Shown here: positions 25,355 to 34,268 of the stretch, piece after piece | Layout: every line of letters begins with the position of its first letter | How positions within the stretch are numbered: the stretch's first letter is position 1 | Assembly: GCF_026168105.1 (NCBI RefSeq) | Contig: NZ_LBMW01000044.1 | Span: 1 to 60,597 of the forward strand | Length of the DNA: 60,597 bases | Source: Streptomyces hygroscopicus | Lineage (GTDB): Bacteria > Actinomycetota > Actinomycetes > Streptomycetales > Streptomycetaceae | Direction of reading: 5' to 3' | The notes under the pieces: model-generated | Seen by the model: only the letters and a program-made list of their open reading frames with translations | Told to the model about the DNA's origin: nothing | The model's database searches: none | Position numbers and translations under genes: made by a program

Positions 25355-26327
25355 GCCCCGCATCCCCACCATCGACCTGCGGCCGTGGCTGGACGGCGGC
25401 CCGGACGAGCGCGCCCGGCTCGCTCGAACCGTGGACGAGGCCCTCAGGACCGCCGGATTCCTGCTGGTCACCGGCCACGGCGTGGACCCGGCCCTGCGCA
25501 CCCGGATCCGGACGGCAGCACGGACCTTCTTCACTCTGCCCGCCGAGGTCAAGGAGAAGTACGCGGCCCGGGTCGCCGGCCGCGGCTGGCTGGGCCTGGG
25601 CGCCGAGGCCAACGGCTACTCCGAGGGCACCGAGACGCCGCCCGACCTCAAGGAGTCGCTGACCTTCGCGACGCGGGAGCCGTTCGAGGACCCGGAGGTC
25701 AACGCGGAGTGGTACGCGCCGAACGTCTGGCCGACGGAGGTGCCCGGACTGCGGGCGCCGTGCGAGGAGTACCTGACGCGGATGGCGGAGCTGGAGAGCC
25801 ATCTGCTCTCGCTGCTCGGCGGTGCCCTGGGCCTGGAGCCCGACTTCTTCATCCGCCACATGGACCACCCCACCTACGGCTTCAACATCAACTGGTATCC
25901 GGGCAGGGAGATCGTCGGCGAGACGGCTCCGGGCCAGTTCCGCATCGGGCCGCACACCGACTTCGGCACGGTCACGATCCTCGACCGGCAGGACGGCCGG
26001 GGCGGGCTGCAGGTCCACACGGACGACGACGGCTGGCAGGACGCACCGTACGATCCGGCGGCGTTCACCATCAACATCGGCGATCTGATGGCCCGTTGGA
26101 CGGGCGACCGCTGGCGCTCGGGCCGCCACCGCGTCCTGCCGCCGCCGGCCGACGCGCCCGCCGAGGAACTGATGTCCCTCGTCTACTTCGGCGAGTGCAC
26201 CCCGGGGACCCTCGTGGAGTCGGTCCCGGCGCCGGTGGGACAGGTGGCGTACGAGCCGGTGGACTCGCACGTGTATCTGCGCGAGAAGCTGGACTCGATC
26301 ACGGTGGGCCGGGCCACGGCGGGCTGA
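25347..26327 (+). CDS. Isopenicillin N synthase-like Fe(II) oxygenase
   Basis: 326 residues, GTG start inside the end of the deaminase gene. The DIOX_N region opens with IPTIDLRPWLDGG; the iron ligands are HTDFGTVTIL (HxD) and the His of GRHRVLPPP. The family's 2-oxoglutarate-binding RxS before the last strand would align with LMS in EELMSLVYFGE, so the Arg is missing. IPNS itself does not use 2-oxoglutarate, so this may be an oxidase-type member or one with altered co-substrate binding. The substrate is unknown; the overlap with the deaminase suggests a shared base or nucleoside-related pathway. Confidence 0.85.
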   Translation: MTEPRIPTIDLRPWLDGGPDERARLARTVDEALRTAGFLLVTGHGVDPALRTRIRTAARTFFTLPAEVKEKYAARVAGRGWLGLGAEANGYSEGTETPPDLKESLTFATREPFEDPEVNAEWYAPNVWPTEVPGLRAPCEEYLTRMAELESHLLSLLGGALGLEPDFFIRHMDHPTYGFNINWYPGREIVGETAPGQFRIGPHTDFGTVTILDRQDGRGGLQVHTDDDGWQDAPYDPAAFTINIGDLMARWTGDRWRSGRHRVLPPPADAPAEELMSLVYFGECTPGTLVESVPAPVGQVAYEPVDSHVYLREKLDSITVGRATAG

Positions 26328-26341
26328 ACCCCGGGTGCTTC

Positions 26342-27073
26342 CTACGACGTCCGGGAGGCCGCGTACGTCAGGTACGCGTGCAGCTCCCCCGCCCCCTGGA
26401 GCATCTCCATGGTCCGGGCCGTCAGCGCCCTGTCCCGGTTCCTGATCGCCGTGCGCAGCGCGTCGCGGCTGCCCGCACGGCGCAGCTCGTCCAGGACCGG
26501 GGCGATCTGCCGGAACAGATAGTGGCTCCGGCGAAGGGTGTGGACGAGCCGGGCGTCGCGGACGTCGGCCGGATCGTAGACACGGTAGCCGGTGCCCCGC
26601 TCCCGCCGGGGCGTCAGCAGACCGGCCGACTCCCACACCCGCAGCGCCGACGTCCGTACGCCGAGCAGTGCGGCCACCTCGCCGATGCGCAGGCCCGAGC
26701 GGGGCTCCGACGGCGGGTCCTGGCCGGTCAGAGCCTCCAGTGCCGCGCTCGCCGCGCGCAGCGCGAGCCGTTCCTCGTGCCGTTCGGCGTGCGCGGCGTC
26801 CACGAGCGCGAGCGCGCCGGGTGCGTCGCCGGAGTGCACGGTCCGCATGATCTCCGTCGCCTTCACGGACCCGTATCCCTTCGCCAGCGCGCGGTGGGCG
26901 AGCAGCGCCCGCCGGTGCCCGTCCCCGAACATGCGGTGGCCCGACTCGGTCCGCGGCACGGGCGGCAGCACCCCCGCCTCCTCGTAGTTGCGTATCTGCT
27001 GGGTCGAGACACCCACGAGCCGGGCCAGGTCGACGGTGCGAAGCCGATCATCCGTGGTCACCGAAGAGGTCAT
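26342..27073 (-). CDS. MerR-family transcriptional regulator with two MerR-like HTH regions
   Basis: 243 residues from ATG 27071-27073; a TTG eight codons upstream is also open and neither has a strong ribosome site. The N-terminus is a MerR HTH (RTVDLARLVGVSTQQIRNYEEAGVLPPVPRTESGHR). A second similar segment appears near residue 120 (GLRIGEVAALLGVRTSALRVWESAGLLTPRRERGTGYR), so it looks like a tandem of two MerR DNA-binding domains, with a helical C-terminus. It is convergent with the oxygenase gene and divergent from the NTPase gene. Confidence 0.88.
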   Translation of the reverse strand: MTSSVTTDDRLRTVDLARLVGVSTQQIRNYEEAGVLPPVPRTESGHRMFGDGHRRALLAHRALAKGYGSVKATEIMRTVHSGDAPGALALVDAAHAERHEERLALRAASAALEALTGQDPPSEPRSGLRIGEVAALLGVRTSALRVWESAGLLTPRRERGTGYRVYDPADVRDARLVHTLRRSHYLFRQIAPVLDELRRAGSRDALRTAIRNRDRALTARTMEMLQGAGELHAYLTYAASRTS

Positions 27074-27200
27074 CGAGGAAGCATTTTCGTAATCCAACGG
27101 ACATCACGCGCCCTAGTCCGAATCAACTCCCCCTTTTTACACTGGTATTGGTACACCTCACAGCAGCACATCGGACCGAACCGCGCCGGGGGGAGATGCG

Positions 27201-29294
27201 GTGGACAGACGGCTGCACGGCCGAGGGCCCCTGTTCGACACCGACCCGCCCGGTCTCGCTGCGCGACTCGTCGGTCTGCGTCCGTACCAGCTCAGATCTT
27301 CGCCGTACGAACACGACGGCGACCTCCCCTTCGTGGTGTTCACGGGCGGGCGGGGGCTGGGCAAGAGTGCCCTGCTCACCGAGGTGCGCGCCGCCTACCA
27401 GGGGCACACGCCCGTCGCGCTGATCGACGGCGAGGAGGCCCAGTTCGCCGGGCCGCCGCCGGACCGGCCCGGCGAGGCCTGGTCACCGGTCGCAGGGGCA
27501 CTCACCACCGTCGCCGAGCAGCTCGCCGAGCCCGTGACGGGCGCACGGCGCATCGGCTTTCCCCGGCTGGCCTCCGGGCTGCTCGCCGTCGCGGCGGGCG
27601 GCTGGAGCGACCGGGACGTGCCGCGCATCCGGCAGGAGGCCGAACGGATCCTGCTCCTGAACGACTCCCGGTCCTTCCTCGACGGCTTCGCGGGACGCTG
27701 GGCGAGCAAGGTCGTCGCCAAGCTGGTCGCGTCCATGTCCCACACCGGACCCGTCGTCGAACCGATCATCGAGGCGACCCTGGAGGCCTTCAGCGAGGGC
27801 GTCTCGCCCACCCACCGGCGACTGCGGAAGGCCGCCACCTGGTACCGCGACTACCCCAACGCGGGCGGCAACCCCAAGCTCGGCCTCATCCTGCTGTCCG
27901 GGCACTTCCGGGCCGGCGGCGACTCCCGCGCCCATGCCGAGCGCCATCTCGTACGGGCCCTGCTGTCCGATCTCGACGACGCCTACGCCGGTGTCATGCA
28001 GCGCTCCCACCGCCTCGGCCGCCCGCTCGTGCTGATCGACAACGTGCAGGCGCCCGCCGGGCTCGGCCTCATGGAGTGCGTGCTGCGCGACCGTGCGGAC
28101 GGCATCCGCGACCAGGTCGTCTTCTTCTCCGCCCTGCGCGCCGACGCCCATCCGGCGCTCAGGAACGCCGGCCGCCGCACCCTCGCCGAGGTCGCCCGCT
28201 CCACCGGCTGGCAGCCGAACGCCTCCCCGTCCTCCCGGGCACTGCTGGTGTCGCTGCCGCCGCTGACACCCGACGACACCCTGCACATGGTGGGCGCCCG
28301 GTGCCGGGGCCTCGGCGTGCCGCCCCAACTCCCCCACGCCACCCACCGGCTGACCGGCGGCAGCCCCCTCGGCATCACCCTGCTCGCCGAGTCGGCCCGG
28401 CAGAACCTGTCCCGCGGGGCCACCTCCCTCGGCGCGCTGCTCACCGGTGACATCGCGGTCCGCGAGGAGCGGGACGGCCGTCCCGCCTACCGGGAGCTGC
28501 TGGACCGGCTCGTGCCGGGCGGCCCGCTCGACGAGCTGACCGTGCTCGCCGCCGCCCACGACCGGGACTCCGCGCTGTCGCTCGCCCGGAACAGGCTTCC
28601 GGACGACTTCGGTGCGGCCGGGGTGCTCGGCCTGGAGGAACGGCTGGCCGAGGAGGGGTGGCCCACCGCGGCCGGGCAGTTCGTCGGCGACCCCTTCCTG
28701 CGCGCCCTGCTCCTGCTGCGGCTGCACCACCTGGACGCGGACCACGCGCAGTGGCGGGCGACCCATCGCGCGCTCGTCGACCACTACGGCGAGCGGGACA
28801 CAGCGGAGGGCGCCCGCTACCGGCTGCACCACGAACTCGCCCTTGGAAAGGCCGACTTCGCGGTGGCCCATCTGCGCGACACGTTCCCTTCCACGGACGT
28901 CGGGGACTGGCTGGCGTCGCTCGTCTTCATCGCGTCCGCGCCCTACTACCACGCGCACGACCCCGAGGGCCGAGACTCCGACGGCCACGACCACCGGGCC
29001 TCGGTGGCGCTCGGCCGTACGGACGCGGCACAGCCGCCGCCGGAGGCGGGCGACCCCGTACTGCACCTGCGTGTCCGAAGGCTGCTGCACGCGGTCTGGC
29101 AGCTGACCGATCCGCTGGTGCTGCCCGACCCCCGGGTGGCCGAGCGGCTGCGCTTCGAGCTGGAGCAGCTGTCCAACATGCGGCCCGAGGGCACCGCTCT
29201 GCTCTGGCGCGCCTCACGGGACTGGCCCTCGGACGCGCTGGCCGGGCGGCCCCTGCGCGTTCCGGGCGACGACGGGGACGGGAGGCGCGGATGA
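27201..29294 (+). CDS. P-loop NTPase of unknown function (STAND-like)
   Basis: 697 residues from GTG 27201, with GGGGAG 8 nt upstream. A Walker A loop GGRGLGKSALL lies at residues 50-60 and a Walker B-like RPLVLIDNV near 275. The region between is helical with WASKVVAKLVASMSHTGP; there is no HTH and no membrane segment. The C-terminal third (LDELTVLAAAHDRDSALSLARNR onward) is helical, and its last ~70 residues are hydrophilic. The layout resembles STAND-type signalling ATPases, but I do not recognise a named family. It is the first gene of a tightly coupled set with a 21-codon ORF and the substrate-binding-like protein at 29356. Confidence 0.75.
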   Translation: MDRRLHGRGPLFDTDPPGLAARLVGLRPYQLRSSPYEHDGDLPFVVFTGGRGLGKSALLTEVRAAYQGHTPVALIDGEEAQFAGPPPDRPGEAWSPVAGALTTVAEQLAEPVTGARRIGFPRLASGLLAVAAGGWSDRDVPRIRQEAERILLLNDSRSFLDGFAGRWASKVVAKLVASMSHTGPVVEPIIEATLEAFSEGVSPTHRRLRKAATWYRDYPNAGGNPKLGLILLSGHFRAGGDSRAHAERHLVRALLSDLDDAYAGVMQRSHRLGRPLVLIDNVQAPAGLGLMECVLRDRADGIRDQVVFFSALRADAHPALRNAGRRTLAEVARSTGWQPNASPSSRALLVSLPPLTPDDTLHMVGARCRGLGVPPQLPHATHRLTGGSPLGITLLAESARQNLSRGATSLGALLTGDIAVREERDGRPAYRELLDRLVPGGPLDELTVLAAAHDRDSALSLARNRLPDDFGAAGVLGLEERLAEEGWPTAAGQFVGDPFLRALLLLRLHHLDADHAQWRATHRALVDHYGERDTAEGARYRLHHELALGKADFAVAHLRDTFPSTDVGDWLASLVFIASAPYYHAHDPEGRDSDGHDHRASVALGRTDAAQPPPEAGDPVLHLRVRRLLHAVWQLTDPLVLPDPRVAERLRFELEQLSNMRPEGTALLWRASRDWPSDALAGRPLRVPGDDGDGRRG

Positions 29295-29356
29295 CACGAC
29301 CGCACCAGGGCTGTGGGCGCGGGATGACGGGGCGGTACGAGAACGGGGGTCGGTGA
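29291..29356 (+). CDS. 21-residue ORF coupled to both neighbours
   Basis: ATG overlaps the NTPase stop in ATGA (29291-29294), and its TGA ends on the A of the next gene's ATG (29354-29356). The product is Gly/Arg-rich and hydrophilic (MTRPHQGCGRGMTGRYENG...). It may be a true micro-protein or a coupling device that moves ribosomes from one gene to the next. It is too short for homology to help. Confidence 0.4.
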   Translation: MTRPHQGCGRGMTGRYENGGR

Positions 29357-30903
29357 TGGCGGTACGGCTGTGGAGATGGCTGCGCGAGGACGTCTGGGAA
29401 ATTCGTTTCCGCCGGTATGTGGCGCTGCTGCTCGCCGCCGCGCTGGTGGCCGTCGGCGCCTGGGGCGGGCTCCGGCTCACCCAGGAGGACCGGTCCTGCG
29501 CACGCGGCGTGGCCCACCCCGAGGGCAGCAACGACTGCGTGGGCGTGGCGACTACGGCGTACGACTTCGGGCAGCCCCGGCTCACCGCGACCGTGCAGGC
29601 GATCGACCGGGAGAACCGCCGCCTCAAGTCCGGCAGTTATGTCACGGTCGCGCTGCTCCTGCCGTTCACCTCGTCCGCCCCGGCGAGCCTCAACGACATC
29701 CTGCACGAGTTGCAGGGCGCCTATCTGGCCCAGTACCAGGCCAACCATGCCCCGACCGAAGAGTCCCCGGCGATACGGCTCGTCCTCGCCAACCCGGGTG
29801 CGGACGGAGCGTACTGGCGGGGTGTGGTCGACCGGCTGGACGAGATGGCCAAGGGCCCGGACCGGCTGCGGGCGGTGACCGGGATAGGGCTGAGCACCGA
29901 CGCCAACAAAGCGGCCGTCAAGGAACTGACCCGCCGCGGCATCCCGGTGATCGGCACCTCGATCACCGCCGACGACCTCGCCAACGGACAGAACGGCAAG
30001 GACCCCTTCCCGGGGCTCGCCCGCGTCGCGCCCACCAACACGGACGAGGCCGCCGCCCTCGCCTCGTTCGCCAAGGTGTCGGCGGGCAACGCCCTGCTGG
30101 TCTACGACAAGCCGGGCGACCCCTACACCCAGACGCTCCAGAGCTCCTTCGAGAAGTTGCTGTCCGGATCGCCGTACCAGCCGCAGCCGTTCACACCCCC
30201 CGCGGACCGCACCCAGGAGGGCACGACCGCGAACCAGTTCCGGCAGATCACCCAGCTCCTGTGCGTCACCCCGGGGTCCACGGACACGATCCTCTTCGCC
30301 GGGCGGCACACCCAACTACGTCAGTTCATCAACGAATTGGGCGGGCGAGGCTGCATGGATCACCGGTTCACCCTGCTCACAGGGGACGAGGGCTCGTACC
30401 TCACCGGGGACGGGAAGCTCGACCGGAGGGCCCTGAACAGCAATCTCTCGGTGCGGTACACCGCGCTGGCACATCCGGACGCGTGGACGAAAGAGACCGC
30501 GACGACGGGCGGCAGCGCGGCCGACGCCACGGCCCTGGAGGATCTGATCGGCCGCGCCGAGCAGGGACCGGTGGGGCCGATCGGGTCCATCGCCCTCGAC
30601 GACGGAGAGCTGATCATCGCGCACGACGCCATGCAGCTCGCGGTGCAGGGGCTCCGGGAGGCCACACCGACCGGCGAGAGCGTGCCGCCGCTGGCCGATG
30701 TGGTCAACGAGTGGGCGTTCATCAAGGGATCGCACCGGGTGAACGGGGCGAGCGGATGGATCTGCCTCGACGTGCATGGCAATCCGTACGACAAGGCCGT
30801 GCCGATCGTCGAGCTGACGCCGTCGGACGGGTCGCGGTTCGTGAGGATCGCCTGGCCGGAGGGCAGGCCGCCGGCGAAGGAGTGTCTGCCGCCCGGACGC
30901 TAG
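29356..30903 (+). CDS. Membrane-anchored periplasmic-binding-like protein
   Basis: 515 residues. One N-terminal membrane segment (RRYVALLLAAALVAVGAWGGL, about 20-40) and no lipobox, so it is anchored with a large extracellular domain. That domain resembles type I periplasmic-binding/ABC substrate-binding folds: YVTVALLLPFTSSAP, LNDILHELQGAYLAQY, then IRLVLANPGADG, RGIPVIGTSITADDLA and GNALLVYDKPGDPYTQTLQ. No permease or ABC ATPase gene is adjacent. Instead it is coupled to a P-loop NTPase, suggesting a sensing pair rather than transport (inference). GGGGGT lies 6 nt before the ATG; a GTG one codon earlier is also possible. Confidence 0.78.
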   Translation: MAVRLWRWLREDVWEIRFRRYVALLLAAALVAVGAWGGLRLTQEDRSCARGVAHPEGSNDCVGVATTAYDFGQPRLTATVQAIDRENRRLKSGSYVTVALLLPFTSSAPASLNDILHELQGAYLAQYQANHAPTEESPAIRLVLANPGADGAYWRGVVDRLDEMAKGPDRLRAVTGIGLSTDANKAAVKELTRRGIPVIGTSITADDLANGQNGKDPFPGLARVAPTNTDEAAALASFAKVSAGNALLVYDKPGDPYTQTLQSSFEKLLSGSPYQPQPFTPPADRTQEGTTANQFRQITQLLCVTPGSTDTILFAGRHTQLRQFINELGGRGCMDHRFTLLTGDEGSYLTGDGKLDRRALNSNLSVRYTALAHPDAWTKETATTGGSAADATALEDLIGRAEQGPVGPIGSIALDDGELIIAHDAMQLAVQGLREATPTGESVPPLADVVNEWAFIKGSHRVNGASGWICLDVHGNPYDKAVPIVELTPSDGSRFVRIAWPEGRPPAKECLPPGR

Positions 30904-30921
30904 ACGGTGTCTGAACAGCTG

Positions 30922-31332
30922 CTAGGCGTGGCTGCTCTGCACATAGGTCAGGAGGTCCTCGAAGCGGTGGTACCAGCCCGGGTCCCGGGCCTCCTCGCTC
31001 TCGTGGGTGAACCGCACCGTCGTGCCCCCGGGGCGCTCCGGTTCCAGGTGGAAGCGGATGCGGCCGCGGCCCTCCACCGTGTACTCGGCGACCCGCTCGA
31101 CGTCCCACGCGGTGATACGGCCCCGGGCCGGGCCGTCGGGCAGCCGCAGACCCACCGCGCCGCCGAGCCGTGGTTCGAACGGTTCGGCGGCGGCCAGCCA
31201 GCCCCGCAGGCCCGCGGGGGTGGCGAGAGCGGGCCAGACCTCCTCCACGGGCCGGGGCAGGTGCAGCAGGTAGTGCCGTACGTGTGTGTCCCCCCGGCGC
31301 TCGGCGATGCCCTCTTCGATGGGATCGGTCAT
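30922..31332 (-). CDS. SRPBCC (START-like/AHSA1-type) domain protein
   Basis: 136 residues. It begins MTDPIEEGIAERRGD and contains RHYLLHLPRPVEEVWPALATPAGLRGWLA, the usual first helix and strand of AHSA1/SRPBCC proteins, and ends with RFTHESEEARDPGWYHRFEDLL. These form a hydrophobic pocket for small ligands or client proteins; the role is not known. It is convergent with the PBP-like gene and separate from the ccsB operon by about 48 bp. Confidence 0.85.
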   Translation of the reverse strand: MTDPIEEGIAERRGDTHVRHYLLHLPRPVEEVWPALATPAGLRGWLAAAEPFEPRLGGAVGLRLPDGPARGRITAWDVERVAEYTVEGRGRIRFHLEPERPGGTTVRFTHESEEARDPGWYHRFEDLLTYVQSSHA

Positions 31333-31380
31333 GACACCAGCCTGGCCCGCGAACGGGGGTTCCGCACGAGTTGCGGAAAG

Positions 31381-32463
31381 CTACACGCCGGCGTAGGAGT
31401 GCTTGCCGGAGATGAAGATGTTGACGCCGTAGAAGTTGAACAGCCAGCAGGCGAAGGCGATGAGCGCGATGTACGCGGCCTTGCGGCCCTTCCAGCCGGC
31501 CGTGGCGCGGGCGTGCAGGTAGCAGGCATACGCGACCCACGTGATGAAGGACCAGGTCTCCTTGGGGTCCCAGCCCCAGTAGCGGCCCCAGGCCTGCCCC
31601 GCCCAGATGGCGCCCGCGATGATCGTGAACGTCCACAGCGGGAAGAAGGCGGCGTTCACGCGGTAGGAGAACTTGTCGAGCGAGGCCGCCGAGGGCAGCC
31701 GCTCCAGGACAGAGGTGGCGAACCGGCCGGGCGTCCCGCCGTTCTCGAGCTTGCTCTCGTACGAGTCCTTGAACAGGTAGAGGACCGTGCCGACCGCGCC
31801 GACGTAGAAGATGGCGCCGCAGAGGATGGCGGTGGAGACGTGGATGTACAGCCAGTAGGAGTGCAGGGCCGGGACCAGCTGGTCGCTCGCCGTGTACAGG
31901 ACGGTGACGGCGAGGCCGAGGAAGAGCAGGACCGTGGTGATCAGGGGGAGGCCGAGCCAGCGGACGTTCTTCCGCAGCGCCAGCAGCGCAAGGTACACAC
32001 CGACGGCGACGGTGGAGAAGGTGATGCTGAACTCGTACATGTTGCCCCACGGCGCCCGCTGCACCGACAGGGCGCGGGCGAGCACGCCCGCGAACTCGAT
32101 GAGGAAGGAGAGCACGGTGAGCGACACGGCGATCCGGCCGTAGAGGTCGCCCTGCTCGTCCCCGCCGTGGGCACCCGGTCCGTCGGGCACGTCACGGGCG
32201 CCTGCCGCGGAGCGGGTGACGACCTTCGGCCGCTCCAGCACCGCGGTGCCGCCGGCCTGCTTGACCGTGACGGCGGGCGCCGCCGCCTTGTCCGCGGCGC
32301 CGGCGGTGAGCGCGCTCGCCGAGCGGGCGACCTTGCTGCGGCTGCCGAAGATCCATTCGGCGATGTATGCGAAGAAGGCCAGGGTGTAGACGGCCATCGC
32401 GGAGTAGATCAGCGTGTTGCTGAGGCTCGCGAGGTGTTCGTTGGTGGCGGTGGCGAGAATCAC
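31381..32463 (-). CDS. ccsB: Cytochrome c biogenesis heme-export protein CcsB/ResC
   Basis: 360 residues. It forms with ResB the system II cytochrome c synthetase, which moves heme outward and attaches it to CXXCH motifs of apocytochromes. The heme-handling tryptophan-rich motif reads WGRYWGWDPKETWSFITW near residue 290, and conserved His residues appear in LHSYWLYIHVS and ACYLHARATAG. GTG start overlaps the resB stop (GTGA). A variable Ala/Gly-rich loop (~50-100) separates the first membrane segment from the rest. It is the last gene of the resA-ccdA-resB-ccsB operon. Confidence 0.93.
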   Translation of the reverse strand: MILATATNEHLASLSNTLIYSAMAVYTLAFFAYIAEWIFGSRSKVARSASALTAGAADKAAAPAVTVKQAGGTAVLERPKVVTRSAAGARDVPDGPGAHGGDEQGDLYGRIAVSLTVLSFLIEFAGVLARALSVQRAPWGNMYEFSITFSTVAVGVYLALLALRKNVRWLGLPLITTVLLFLGLAVTVLYTASDQLVPALHSYWLYIHVSTAILCGAIFYVGAVGTVLYLFKDSYESKLENGGTPGRFATSVLERLPSAASLDKFSYRVNAAFFPLWTFTIIAGAIWAGQAWGRYWGWDPKETWSFITWVAYACYLHARATAGWKGRKAAYIALIAFACWLFNFYGVNIFISGKHSYAGV

Positions 32464-34265
32464 TTCTTCTGAGCCCCTTCGGCGGCGGGTACGGGGGTTT
32501 CGGCGCCCGGCTCCTGATCGGGGTCGGCGTCTGGATCGTCGTTCTTCGTGGGTGCCCGGTCGTGGACGAGCCCGGCCAGGTCGCCGAGTTCCTCGGGCAG
32601 CTTCGCGGACTCGCTTCGGCCGAGGCCCGCCATCTCGACGACCGTGACGCCGTCGGCGCCGGTCGTCGCGCGCACCCAGACCCGGCGGCGCTGGATGAAC
32701 AGGCTGGCGGCCAGGCCGAAGATCGCGGCGAGCGCGCCGCCGAGCGCCCAGCCGCCGCCGGGCTGCTGCACGATCTGGAAGCCGGCCCATTCCTTGATGT
32801 TCTTCTCGAACGTGATCGAACCGTTGCCGCCCGGCAGCATCATGGTCTCGCCGGGCAGCAGGCGTGCCTTGACGAGGTTGCCGCCGGAGTCCTTGAACGG
32901 CTTCAGGCTCTTGGTGTCCAGCTGGTACACGTTCTGCGGGAGGCCCGCGTTGACGCCCAGGTCACCGTGGTACGCCGACACCGCGAGCACCGGGTGGTCG
33001 AGCGCAGGGAACTGGGAGAACATCGTGCCCTTGCCGGCACCCGCGAAGGTCGGCACGAAGAACGCGGCGAAGCCGAGCTGGTCGATCTGTCCCTGGGCGT
33101 TGCGGTAGCCGTCCATCACCTTGATCGAGCCCTGCGAGGTGATGTTGGAGTCGATCGGCAGCATCGGCACGGCGTCGTGGAAGACCACGTCGCCCTTGCC
33201 GTCGCGGACGGTGACCACCGGCGCGTACCCATGGCTGACCAGGTAGACCTTGGCGTCGCCGATGTGCAGCGGCTGGTTGACCCTGACGGTGGTCTTCTGC
33301 TCCTTGCCGTACGCGCCCACGCTGTAGGTGATGTCCGCCTGGTACGTGCGCGGCGTGCCCTTGTTGGGGCCGTTGCGCTCGTAGGTGCCGGTGAACTTCT
33401 TCAGGTCGAAGCTGAACGGCACCAGGTCGTCGGAGCTGAAGAGGTTGCCGGACTTGAAGTCGTCGTAGGAGATGAGGGTGTTGGAGAAGCCGTCCCCCTC
33501 GACGATCAGCTTGTTGCCCTCGGACTTGTAGAGCTGCCCCCAGGCGAAGGCGACCAGCAGCACGATCAGGGCCATGTGGAAGACCAGGTTGCCGGCCTCG
33601 CGCAGATAGCCCTTCTCGGCGGCGACGGCGTCCCCGGCGGGGTGCGCACGGAAGCGGCGCTGTTTGAGGATCCCCAGCGCGGCCTCGCGGACCTGCTCGG
33701 GGTCTGCGTCGGTGCGCCAGGTGGCATAGGCGGGCAGCCGGGTCAGCCGCTTGGGTGCGGCCGGCGGACGGCTCCTGAGCTGGCCGACGAACTGCCAGGT
33801 GCGCGGGACGATGCAGCCGATGAGCGAGACGAACAGCAGGATGTAGATCGCCGAGAACCACACCGAGCTGTAGACGTGGAACAGCCCGAGCTTGTCGTAG
33901 ACCGGGGCGAGCGTCCTGTGCGCGTCCCTGAAGTCCTGCACCTTCAGCGCGTCGCTGCCGGTCTGGGGGATCAGCGAGCCGGGGATCGCGCCGAGCGACA
34001 GCAGGAACAGCAGGATCAGCGCGACCCGCATGGAGGTCAGCTGCCGCCAGAACCAGCGGGCCCAGCCGAAGACCTCACGCACGGACCAGGTGATCCAGCC
34101 CCGGACGCCGGGCGCACGGGTGCCGCCGAACGAGCCGGGCATGGCCGTCTCGACGGGTGCGGTGGACAGCTGCGAGCCGGCCTCGCCGAGGTCGGACTCG
34201 CCGTCGCTCGTGAGGATCTCGGGGTTCTCGTCTCCGTGCACGTCGGTGCTCCGTGTGTCGCTCAT
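32460..34265 (-). CDS. resB: Cytochrome c biogenesis protein ResB
   Basis: 601 residues. Partner of CcsB in the system II synthetase. Three closely spaced N-terminal membrane segments (WRQLTSMRVALILLFLLSLGAIPGSLIPQ, IYILLFVSLIGCIVPR, NLVFHMALIVLLVAFAWGQLY) precede a long extracytoplasmic domain (FSNTLISYDDFKSGNLFSSD, VSHGYAPVVTVRDGKGDV), and one more membrane segment near 525 precedes an acidic tail. Start ATG 34263-34265; it follows ccdA by 3 nt. The length is typical for actinobacterial ResB. Confidence 0.94.
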   Translation of the reverse strand: MSDTRSTDVHGDENPEILTSDGESDLGEAGSQLSTAPVETAMPGSFGGTRAPGVRGWITWSVREVFGWARWFWRQLTSMRVALILLFLLSLGAIPGSLIPQTGSDALKVQDFRDAHRTLAPVYDKLGLFHVYSSVWFSAIYILLFVSLIGCIVPRTWQFVGQLRSRPPAAPKRLTRLPAYATWRTDADPEQVREAALGILKQRRFRAHPAGDAVAAEKGYLREAGNLVFHMALIVLLVAFAWGQLYKSEGNKLIVEGDGFSNTLISYDDFKSGNLFSSDDLVPFSFDLKKFTGTYERNGPNKGTPRTYQADITYSVGAYGKEQKTTVRVNQPLHIGDAKVYLVSHGYAPVVTVRDGKGDVVFHDAVPMLPIDSNITSQGSIKVMDGYRNAQGQIDQLGFAAFFVPTFAGAGKGTMFSQFPALDHPVLAVSAYHGDLGVNAGLPQNVYQLDTKSLKPFKDSGGNLVKARLLPGETMMLPGGNGSITFEKNIKEWAGFQIVQQPGGGWALGGALAAIFGLAASLFIQRRRVWVRATTGADGVTVVEMAGLGRSESAKLPEELGDLAGLVHDRAPTKNDDPDADPDQEPGAETPVPAAEGAQKK

Positions 34266-34268
34266 GGA

